From: Acidobacteriota bacterium
GTDB lineage: Bacteria; Acidobacteriota; Polarisedimenticolia; JAPUIV01
Direction of reading: 5' to 3'
DNA length: 6,528 nt
NCBI GenBank assembly: GCA_027296665.1
Contig: JAPUIV010000122.1
Location: forward strand, 1-6,528
The notes beneath the pieces were generated by a model. It did no database searches and was not told where the DNA came from. It worked only from the letters and a program-made list of their open reading frames with translations. The position numbers and the translations under genes are program-made. This document shows, one piece after another, positions 1 to 4,965 of the stretch. Within the stretch, counting starts at the first letter, position 1. The number at the start of each line of letters is the position of its first letter.

Positions 1-222
1 GGAGAAACAATATATCCACATAAGATTGATCAAAATGTACTGCCTCATATTGATGTGTTTCAGGAAAATGGCTACACAAAAGAGGAAATGAAGATGGTCA
101 ATGAAACAAAGAAAATAATGGGTGACGATTCAATAAAGGTCACGGCCACATGTGTGAGAATTCCTACAATCGGAGGGCATTCCGAATCAGTAAATATTGA
201 GTTTGACAAAGAATTTGAAAAT
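1..222 (+). pseudogene. asd: Aspartate-semialdehyde dehydrogenase fragment, truncated at both ends
   Basis: Frame 1 is open from the first base and reads as the C-terminal catalytic part of aspartate-semialdehyde dehydrogenase, the enzyme that reduces aspartyl phosphate to the semialdehyde in lysine, threonine and methionine synthesis. Recognisable stretches are [20 protein letters not shown], the [11 protein letters not shown] helix, ATCVRIP with the substrate-binding Arg, and [11 protein letters not shown] with the conserved catalytic-site His. The wording ([17 protein letters not shown]) is most like Bacteroidota enzymes. About 74 residues remain, roughly positions 180-255 of a protein of about 330. 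The 5' part lies outside the window. The 3' part is lost where the DNA switches to high-GC sequence; beyond about base 222-235 the frame encodes unrelated residues until a stop at 328-330. GC is about 36%, against about 65% for the flank. The family call is firm; the exact 3' limit is uncertain by about a dozen bases. Confidence 0.9.
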
Positions 223-235
223 GTCAAAAGTGGCA
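220..235. other. Abrupt composition and frame junction (probable chimeric joint)
   Basis: AT-rich asd coding sequence stops here and GC-rich glycosyltransferase coding sequence begins in a different reading frame. By hand count bases 1-220 are about 36% GC and bases 241-300 are 65% GC. There is no inverted repeat, target duplication, tRNA or integrase at the joint, so I see no sign of a mobile element. The sequence atgtcaaaag at 221-230 could belong to either side, which would fit joining at a short shared stretch. Confidence 0.8.
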
Positions 236-913
236 GTCATCATACCCGCCCGCGACGAGGAAAAGGCTCTTCCGCTTGTCCTCCGGGACCTTCCGCCCAA
301 TGTCATCGACCGGGTGATCGTAGTGGATAACGGCAGCCGGGATCGAACTGCGGCGGTGGCCCGGGCAGCGGGTGCGGAGGTGGTTTCCGAACCACGGCCA
401 GGTTACGGGCGCGCATGCCTGAAAGGACTCGCGCATCTCCGGGCCCAGCCGCCGGAGATCGTGCTGTTCCTGGATGCCGACCACAGCGATTATCCGGAGG
501 AGGCATCACTTCTCCTCGGTCCAATCGACCACGATGCGGCCGATTTCGTCCTAGGATCCCGCGCCCTCGGCAGGAGGGAAAAGGGGGCGATGCCCGGTCA
601 TGCCCGCTACGGGAATCGCTTGATCTGCCTTCTGATCCGGATCCTGTTCGGACACCGGTACACCGACCTGGGTCCGATGCGGGCGATCCGCTATTCCCGG
701 CTCCTGGAACTGGAAATGCGGGATATCGGTTACGGATGGACGGTGGAGATGCAGATCAAGGCGGTGCGGAACAGGTTGCGGATTCGGGAAGTGCCGGTGA
801 GCTATCGCCGGAGGGTGGGAAAATCAAAGGTGTCCGGAACCATCTCCGGCAGCCTCGGGGCGGGATTCAAGATGCTCTGGGTGATCGCGCGGTCCCTCCT
901 TCTTTCGGGGTGA
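221..913 (+). CDS. Family 2 glycosyltransferase (GT-A fold, dolichyl-phosphate sugar transferase-like)
   Basis: A 230-residue GT2 enzyme expected to move a sugar from a nucleotide-sugar donor to a lipid or polysaccharide acceptor at the inner face of the membrane. The order of motifs is complete: IPARDEE (8-14), nucleotide-binding VVDNGSRD (34-41), GYGRAC (61-66), metal-binding acidic FLDADHSD (83-90), GSR (112-114), DLGPMRAIR (149-157), [11 protein letters not shown] (171-181) and a basic KSKVSGT loop (201-207). There is no separate transmembrane domain, only a hydrophobic C-terminus. ATG at 221 (or GTG at 230) fits the family N-terminus. No ribosome-binding site is visible because the upstream DNA is the foreign asd fragment; a TTG at 197 would add eight residues from that fragment and is not credible. 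The 3' end overlaps the convergent xdhC-like gene by 47 bases. Donor and acceptor cannot be told from sequence. Confidence 0.87.
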   Translation: MSKVAVIIPARDEEKALPLVLRDLPPNVIDRVIVVDNGSRDRTAAVARAAGAEVVSEPRPGYGRACLKGLAHLRAQPPEIVLFLDADHSDYPEEASLLLGPIDHDAADFVLGSRALGRREKGAMPGHARYGNRLICLLIRILFGHRYTDLGPMRAIRYSRLLELEMRDIGYGWTVEMQIKAVRNRLRIREVPVSYRRRVGKSKVSGTISGSLGAGFKMLWVIARSLLLSG

Positions 914-1733
914 ACCGGTCCTGGGCGGGGGAGATCTTGCGAACCCGCTTTTCCCTTGGAGCGATCCGATTCCGGACCTGGACGATCTCTGCCAGGATGC
1001 TGATGGCAATCTCCGCCGGAGATCGGCCGCCCAGATCGAGCCCGATGGGGATCCGGATCAATTTTAAAAAGTTCTCTGAGATACCCTCCGAACGGAGCTG
1101 GGCCAGTATCCTCAGCCCCTTTCTCCGGCTGCCAATCACGCCGATGTAGGCAGCCTCCTCGTTGACCAAACGCCGGAGTACGCAGAGATCGGTCCGGTGG
1201 CATCTGGTAAGAACGCATACATAAGTGTCTCGATCCGGGGGCGGAAACCGGCCCTCGAACCCGGGTCCAGCATCGATCAAACGGGTCCCAGGAGGAAACC
1301 GTTCCGGATCCAGGAAATCCGGCCGATCTTCCACCACCCATATCTCCAGGTCGAGGCTGCTTGCCTTCCCGATCAGGGCCTGGCCCACATGCCCGCCGCC
1401 AAAAACCATCAACAGATCAGGTCCGCGAAGGATCTCGATCAGGACGCTGGCCCGCCCCCCGCAGGCCATTCCCACCGCTCCTTCGCCCCGTTCCTTGAAT
1501 CGGTACTCACCGATCCTAGTCTCCCCATCCGCCAGGGCCCCCCGGGCATCGTCAAGGACCATCGCCTCGAAGGCCCCACCCCCGATGGAGAAGAACTGCT
1601 CTCCACCCTCCGTGAGAATCATCTTCGCACCCGGTTTCCTGGGTGTGGACCCGGAAGTGGCAATCACGGTGATGAGGGCGAACCGGTTCCGGTTCCGGAG
1701 GAGATGAGACACCTTGGAATAGAACTCGAGCAT
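867..1733 (-). CDS. XdhC/CoxI-family molybdenum-enzyme maturation protein
   Basis: A 288-residue protein of the XdhC/CoxI family. Known members bind molybdenum cofactor, help sulfurate it and insert it into xanthine dehydrogenase or CO dehydrogenase-type enzymes in the cytoplasm. The N-terminal XdhC domain shows TSGSTPRKPGAKM (26-38), SIGGGAFE (49-56) and the cysteine motif GMACGG (88-93). The C-terminal Rossmann domain shows VFGGGHVGQAL (110-120), YIGVIGSRRK (196-205) and PIGLDLGGRSPAEIAISILAEI (229-250). Length is near the family norm, with a charged tail after about residue 255 that lies over the glycosyltransferase 3' end. ATG at 1733 is preceded by AAGGAG overlapping the stop codon of the HEAT-repeat gene, 11 bases before the start, so translation is probably coupled. 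No molybdenum hydroxylase subunit lies in the window, so its client is unknown. It is last in the minus-strand set. Confidence 0.88.
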   Translation of the reverse strand: MLEFYSKVSHLLRNRNRFALITVIATSGSTPRKPGAKMILTEGGEQFFSIGGGAFEAMVLDDARGALADGETRIGEYRFKERGEGAVGMACGGRASVLIEILRGPDLLMVFGGGHVGQALIGKASSLDLEIWVVEDRPDFLDPERFPPGTRLIDAGPGFEGRFPPPDRDTYVCVLTRCHRTDLCVLRRLVNEEAAYIGVIGSRRKGLRILAQLRSEGISENFLKLIRIPIGLDLGGRSPAEIAISILAEIVQVRNRIAPREKRVRKISPAQDRFTPKEGGTARSPRAS

Positions 1734-1748
1734 GAGGGGCGGGACTCC

Positions 1749-2696
1749 TTACCGAAACACTCGACGGGGGAACTCGAAACTTTCCCCCTTCCCCTTCCAC
1801 CAAGATTCCCAGTCTTCGGGCGGAAGCCCGGGCCGTCGGTGGGTGAGCTCGCATAGCCGGGTTTCCACTATTCTTTTCAGGTTCCGATCGGCTGACCTGA
1901 GATCCGGAATCAAGGCCGAAACCACCCGGCGATCCGGGTACTTGCCCAGCAATGATGCCATCTTGAATCTGAGCCCCAGGTCGGCCTCCGAAATATAGCT
2001 GGCCAGGAGCGCGTCGACGATTCGGGGATCGTGAAAGTTGGAAAGAGCGGTCAGGGCGGTGGACCGCGCCGGGGAGTCGAGCCGGAGCGATTTCTCGATC
2101 AGGGCGGGAATCGCCACTGGATTCCGGAGCTGACCCAACGCTTCCACCGATGCCTTTACCACCATCGGATCGGGGTCTTGCAGGAGAGGCACCAGGTCGA
2201 GCGCGGCCTCGGCTTGCCTCATGATGCTCAGTACGTATACCCCCACCAGCCGTTCCTCCAGGTCCGGAGAAACCAGTGCAGGCCTTACCATCGCAACCGA
2301 CCCCGGAGGAACCCCGATTTCCCGCAACAGCCGGGCGATCCTCAACCGGCTGTCCTCCGGCTGGAGACTCCATAATCCCTTCACCAGGTCCATCGTCAGG
2401 GGAAAACTCTTTTCCTGAGCCAGACTCCCCACCAGAACGGCAACCGCATCGGGGGTCCCGATCCGTCCCAGGCTCCATAAGGCCATGGCTCTGTCCTCCG
2501 GGGTGCCCGCATCGAGGGCGCGCTTGAACAAGGAGACCCGCCGTTCCAGAACATATCGGTCCAGGGTATCCCTGGCCCTGGCGGCGATTTCCCGGTCCCG
2601 GGATTTCGATTTACTCATGAGATCCAGGATGTCGATCTGAGGACCGCAAAACAGAGTCCCGGAAAAAAGAAATAACAGAACAGGAAACTTCTTCAT
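1749..2696 (-). CDS. Exported HEAT-repeat protein
   Basis: A 315-residue protein of unknown function. Residues 1-18 form a signal peptide (basic MKK, then a hydrophobic run up to about GTLFC), so it is probably secreted to the periplasm. Cys17 is preceded by Leu-Phe, which does not make a good lipobox. From about residue 35 to 285 it is made of paired-helix HEAT/PBS-lyase-type repeats, clearest at 66-94 (ending TPDAVAVLVGSLAQ), 143-172, 173-205 (DPDPMVVKASVEALGQL, then PVAIPALIEK), 207-234 and 254-280. Such repeats make curved scaffolds for protein contacts. It closes with LPPEDWESWW (291-300), a tail seen in many exported HEAT-repeat proteins of environmental bacteria. The start lies 10 bases after the stop of the methyltransferase gene, with AGGGA at 2702-2706 as ribosome-binding site. 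No catalytic motif is visible; its link to its neighbours is only operonic. Confidence 0.82.
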   Translation of the reverse strand: MKKFPVLLFLFSGTLFCGPQIDILDLMSKSKSRDREIAARARDTLDRYVLERRVSLFKRALDAGTPEDRAMALWSLGRIGTPDAVAVLVGSLAQEKSFPLTMDLVKGLWSLQPEDSRLRIARLLREIGVPPGSVAMVRPALVSPDLEERLVGVYVLSIMRQAEAALDLVPLLQDPDPMVVKASVEALGQLRNPVAIPALIEKSLRLDSPARSTALTALSNFHDPRIVDALLASYISEADLGLRFKMASLLGKYPDRRVVSALIPDLRSADRNLKRIVETRLCELTHRRPGLPPEDWESWWKGKGESFEFPRRVFR

Positions 2697-2706
2697 CGCT
2701 ATCCCT

Positions 2707-3567
2707 CTAATCTAATTGATTCTTCAAGACTCGGATATGCTCCGGGGAAACCCCGCAACAGCCGCCCAGGAGCCGGACCCGGTTCAGCCCCAGAAGATTC
2801 TCTGACCAGGTACCGGCCCTTTCCGGATAGATCGGAACGGTTCCCTGGCCGCCGGGAAGACCCGCCGAGGGTTTCGCCGCAAGTGGGCCGCGGCAAAGGG
2901 GCGCCGCAAACTGGAGAATCCGGACCACGGAATCGGCTCCCGCACTGCAGTTGATTCCCACGCAATCAGCCCCTCTCCGCTCCAGTTCCCGCAGCGATTC
3001 GGAGACCATTCGATCCGTCTCCCCGGTTCCCGAACGGCCCTCGGAAAGAAAGGCAATCACCGGAACGGAGGTTGATTCCCGGATCATCTCGACCAACCGG
3101 ATCGCCTCCTGAGCGTCGGTGAAGGTTTCCAGGATCAGGAGGTCCGGTGGGGAATCCAGCAACCCTTCCAGCGGTTCTTCGTAACGCTCCCGGACCGATC
3201 CGGTTCCCCCCGCCCCTGGCGAGAGGGATCGCTCCTGGAACCCGATGACACCCCCAACCAGCGCCCGATCCCCCGCGACCTCCCGGGCCAATCGGACTCC
3301 CTCCCCGTTCATCTCCCGCAAGCGTCCCCTCATCCCGGCCCGGGCCAGACCGGATCGGTTGGCGCCAAAGGTATTGGTTGACAGTATCTCCGCCCCTGCC
3401 TCGAGAAAGGCCCGGTGCGTCTTCATGACCCGCCCGGGATCGAAAAGATTCAACGATTCGGGAAGGAGGTCGGCCACCGGCCCCGAGGATTGCAGGTGGG
3501 TGGTGATCCCACCGTCCAGGATCCTGACCTTTCGCCGGAGAAAATCCCGGAATTTCTCTCGCTTCAT
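2707..3567 (-). CDS. Homocysteine S-methyltransferase family protein
   Basis: A 286-residue zinc-dependent methyltransferase domain (Hcy-binding TIM barrel), cytoplasmic, expected to methylate homocysteine to methionine or to act on a related thiol. Visible signatures are the N-terminal strand ILDGGITTHLQ (16-26), STNTFGANR (63-71), LILETFTDAQEA (144-155), GINCSAG with Cys207, KPSAGLP (232-238) and GGCCG with Cys270 and Cys271. Cys207, Cys270 and Cys271 are the three expected zinc ligands. DGG replaces the more usual DGA in the first motif. It is a stand-alone domain, without the cobalamin or folate domains of MetH and without a methylenetetrahydrofolate reductase fusion, so the methyl donor (S-methylmethionine, betaine or a corrinoid partner) cannot be assigned. 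It begins 31 bases after greA. The ribosome-binding site is weak (GAGG about 14 bases upstream), suggesting coupling to greA translation. Confidence 0.86.
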   Translation of the reverse strand: MKREKFRDFLRRKVRILDGGITTHLQSSGPVADLLPESLNLFDPGRVMKTHRAFLEAGAEILSTNTFGANRSGLARAGMRGRLREMNGEGVRLAREVAGDRALVGGVIGFQERSLSPGAGGTGSVRERYEEPLEGLLDSPPDLLILETFTDAQEAIRLVEMIRESTSVPVIAFLSEGRSGTGETDRMVSESLRELERRGADCVGINCSAGADSVVRILQFAAPLCRGPLAAKPSAGLPGGQGTVPIYPERAGTWSENLLGLNRVRLLGGCCGVSPEHIRVLKNQLD

Positions 3568-3574
3568 TTCAGGC

Positions 3575-3600
3575 GAGAATCCTCAGCCGAGAAGGATCTC
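3575..3600 (-). promoter_or_regulatory. Intercistronic imperfect hairpin between greA and the methyltransferase gene
   Basis: Arms gagaatcct (3575-3583) and aggatctc (3593-3600) pair with one bulged base around a 9-base loop. In the minus-strand transcript the hairpin overlaps the greA stop codon, and the only candidate Shine-Dalgarno (GAGG) of the methyltransferase gene falls in its 3' arm. No T-run follows, so it is not a classical terminator. It could mask the ribosome-binding site until ribosomes finishing greA open it; that role is inference. Confidence 0.35.
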
Positions 3601-4078
3601 AAAACTCCTCTTGACGGTCGTGCACGGTGCGCAGAGTCTCCATTTCGTAAGTTTTGGTGCCTCCGGGAGCCCGGATGATCACTTCATCGCCGACTTTTTT
3701 GCCAAGAAGGCCCCTGCCAATGGGAGAGTTGACCGAAACCTTTCCCTTCGGAAAATCTGCCTCCTCGCCGAGAACGAGTTCATAAGATACGGACTTTCCG
3801 GTATCGACGTTGACCAGGCCCACCTCCGAGCCGAGACCGACTTGATCCTTTGGAAAGCTCCGCCAATCGACCGAGGCCAGTTCGGTGACCAGCTTGCGCA
3901 GGTGCCGCAGCCTCGCCTGGACGAGTCCCTGTCTCTCGAGGGCCGCCTGGTACTCGGCGTTTTCCCGGAGGTCCCCCATGGCAACCGCCCTCTGGATCTC
4001 CTTTGGCAGCTCATGCCGGAGTTCCCTATCGAGGCGGCGAATCTCCTCCTCCATCCGGTTTTTCGCCTTTTGGAACAC
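3599..4078 (-). CDS. greA: Transcription elongation factor GreA
   Basis: A 159-residue GreA/GreB family factor, which enters the secondary channel of RNA polymerase and stimulates cleavage of backtracked RNA. The N-terminal antiparallel coiled coil runs about 1-70 and carries the tip motif MGDLRENAEY (34-43), keeping the catalytic acidic pair (Asp36 and Glu39, matching E. coli Asp41 and Glu44). The C-terminal FKBP-like domain shows SPIGRGLLGKKVGDEV (118-133). Length is normal for GreA. The start is GTG at 4076-4078: GGAG at 4085-4088 lies 7 bases upstream, and an in-frame TAA lies just above, so no longer form exists. An ATG overlapping the GTG (4078-4080) is in another frame. It is the first gene of the minus-strand set and follows an unusually long leader with two candidate promoters. 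Confidence 0.95.
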   Translation of the reverse strand: MFQKAKNRMEEEIRRLDRELRHELPKEIQRAVAMGDLRENAEYQAALERQGLVQARLRHLRKLVTELASVDWRSFPKDQVGLGSEVGLVNVDTGKSVSYELVLGEEADFPKGKVSVNSPIGRGLLGKKVGDEVIIRAPGGTKTYEMETLRTVHDRQEEF

Positions 4079-4099
4079 ATTGGTCTCCGCTTTGCCCGG

Positions 4100-4128
4100 A
4101 AATTACCATGCAGGGTAACGATTGTCAA
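4100..4128 (-). promoter_or_regulatory. Candidate proximal promoter of greA
   Basis: On the minus strand TTGACA (4123-4128) is followed after 17 bases by TAATTT (4100-4105), preceded by TG plus one base, the extended -10 pattern. The -35 is perfect; the -10 matches three of six positions, including the important second A and last T. Transcription would begin near 4093, about 15 bases above the GTG and just before the ribosome-binding site. Weaker than the distal promoter by eye. Confidence 0.45.
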
Positions 4129-4160
4129 AAAGGGGTGCGCCTGGACCGGCATTCGGGAAG

Positions 4161-4192
4161 GGGGTGGGGGGATCTTTCGATCCCCCCGCTTC
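4161..4192 (-). promoter_or_regulatory. Strong GNRA-tetraloop hairpin in the greA leader
   Basis: A perfect 9-bp stem joins 4166-4174 and 4179-4187 (ggggggatc pairing with gatcccccc) around a 4-base loop, extendable with wobble pairs to 4161-4192. In minus-strand RNA the loop is GAAA closed by C-G, a stable GNRA tetraloop; in plus-strand RNA it would be UUUC. This favours function in the greA leader. No T-tract follows on either strand, so it is not a standard intrinsic terminator. It may be a regulatory, pausing or stabilising structure. Confidence 0.6.
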
Positions 4193-4282
4193 GGGTTGTC
4201 GTGGGAGGCTCCGATGAATCGTGGTTTCGCCCGTGCCGCCGCCGGAAATCCCGTCAACACCCCGGGCAGACCCACACTTTGA

Positions 4283-4310
4283 AATATAGGTGCCGGCCTA
4301 TTCCTGTCAA
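4283..4310 (-). promoter_or_regulatory. Near-consensus sigma70 promoter facing greA
   Basis: On the minus strand a perfect -35 TTGACA (4305-4310) is followed by 16 bases and a -10 TATATT (4283-4288, five of six). The expected start of transcription is near 4276, giving a greA leader of about 198 nt. Within the spacer is a small dyad, ATAGG (4286-4290) and CCTAT (4297-4301), six bases apart, which could be an operator; with arms of five bases it may be chance. Confidence 0.7.
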
Positions 4311-4376
4311 GTCGCCGGATCGGCCCTACCGACCCGGGTCCCCGCCCCTCCAGGACCGGCCAATCGGTTCGCTGGA

Positions 4377-4405
4377 TTGACTTTCCAGGGGCCCTTGGAT
4401 ACCAT
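4377..4405 (+). promoter_or_regulatory. Candidate sigma70 promoter facing ccmE-ccmF
   Basis: TTGACT (4377-4382, five of six) and TACCAT (4400-4405, four of six) are separated by an ideal 17 bases. Transcription would start near 4412, leaving a leader of about 83 nt before ccmE. This leader contains a small hairpin (CGGGT 4450-4454 with ACCCG 4458-4462). The -35 boxes of this and the divergent greA promoter are 66 bases apart, close enough for shared control. Confidence 0.5.
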
Positions 4406-4494
4406 CGAAAACCGGTTAATCATCATCCGGAAAGCCAACTGGTCCCGTTCGGGTCTGACCCGGAGCGGCCGCTTTCCCGGGGGAGTGTATCGGC

Positions 4495-4911
4495 ATGAAA
4501 AAATCCCAAAGAACCCGATTCTTCATCGCATTCCTGCTAATGATCCTGGGGATTGGGCTCCTCGTTGCCGTGAGTTTTCGCGGATCGATGGTCTATTACC
4601 TGTCGGTCAGTGAATACATGCAATCTTCCGGGCGGGTCCCGGGTCCCGTGCGGGTCAACGGCAGGGTGGTCCCCGGCAGCATCGAAAAGGAACCGGCAAA
4701 GCTGGGAGTGCGTTTTGCCATGACGGACGGCGAGAACACACTTCCCGTGGTGTACGAAAAAATTGTTCCGGATACCTTCGTGGAACGGGCGGAAGTTGTG
4801 GTGGAAGGCAAGTTGGACCCGGCGGGCGTCTTTCATGCCGATGTCCTCCTCGCCAAATGTCCTTCCAAATACGAGGCCGAAGATCCGGCGGACCATCCCG
4901 AACTGGAGTGA
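4495..4911 (+). CDS. ccmE: Cytochrome c maturation heme chaperone CcmE, cysteine (CxxxY) type
   Basis: A 138-residue membrane-anchored periplasmic chaperone that receives heme from CcmC and hands it to the CcmF heme lyase in System I cytochrome c biogenesis. One N-terminal transmembrane helix (about 9-28) is followed by YYLSVSEYM (34-42) and an OB-fold beta barrel (VNGRVVPGSI 54-63, FAMTDGENTLPVVYEKI 74-90, VVVEGKL 101-107). Where classical CcmE has H-x-x-x-Y with a covalently bound heme His, this one has CPSKY (122-126), so Cys122 replaces the His and Tyr126 is kept. This is the known cysteine variant described in Desulfovibrio and archaea, not a broken gene. The tail is short and acidic. 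ATG at 4495 has GGGAG 9 bases upstream. ccmF follows 54 bases later on the same strand. Confidence 0.9.
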   Translation: MKKSQRTRFFIAFLLMILGIGLLVAVSFRGSMVYYLSVSEYMQSSGRVPGPVRVNGRVVPGSIEKEPAKLGVRFAMTDGENTLPVVYEKIVPDTFVERAEVVVEGKLDPAGVFHADVLLAKCPSKYEAEDPADHPELE

Positions 4912-4965
4912 TGGCCTTCTGCGCCGAAATCGGCATTCAGCACCCCCCCATCTGGAGTCGAATCG

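Larger units (their letters stand above)
4079..4494. other. Divergent intergenic region between greA and ccmE
   Basis: No credible gene fills these 416 bases. It holds two promoters and a hairpin directed at greA and one promoter directed at ccmE. Between the two divergent promoters lie GC-rich short palindromes, such as gacccgggtc at 4331-4340, and an ACCG/CGGT dyad, none strong enough to call an operator. Open frames crossing it on both strands are out-of-frame extensions over greA and lack family character. Confidence 0.7.

Noticed and set aside
197..223. TTG start at 197 for the glycosyltransferase
   Set aside because: The eight extra residues are translated from the AT-rich asd fragment in another frame and do not belong to the GT2 family N-terminus, which begins at or near ATG 221.
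1552..2478. Minus-strand 308-codon open frame overlapping the HEAT and xdhC genes
   Set aside because: It is out of frame with both genes, and its Gly/Arg/Pro-rich composition is typical of a shifted-frame shadow.
2640..2696. HEAT-repeat protein as a lipoprotein
   Set aside because: The Cys at residue 17 is preceded by Thr-Leu-Phe; Phe at the position just before Cys does not fit a lipobox.
4161..4192. Hairpin as an intrinsic terminator for greA or for a plus-strand gene
   Set aside because: No run of T follows the stem on either strand, and it lies upstream of greA and between divergently transcribed genes.
3245..4282. Long plus-strand open frame of 345 codons over greA and the methyltransferase gene
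   Set aside because: It is antisense to two well-supported genes, has no recognisable domain and reflects the scarcity of stops in high-GC DNA.
4858..4872. Loss of function in CcmE because the heme-binding His is missing
   Set aside because: The CxxxY arrangement with retained Tyr matches a known functional variant, and the rest of the protein and the adjacent ccmF are intact.
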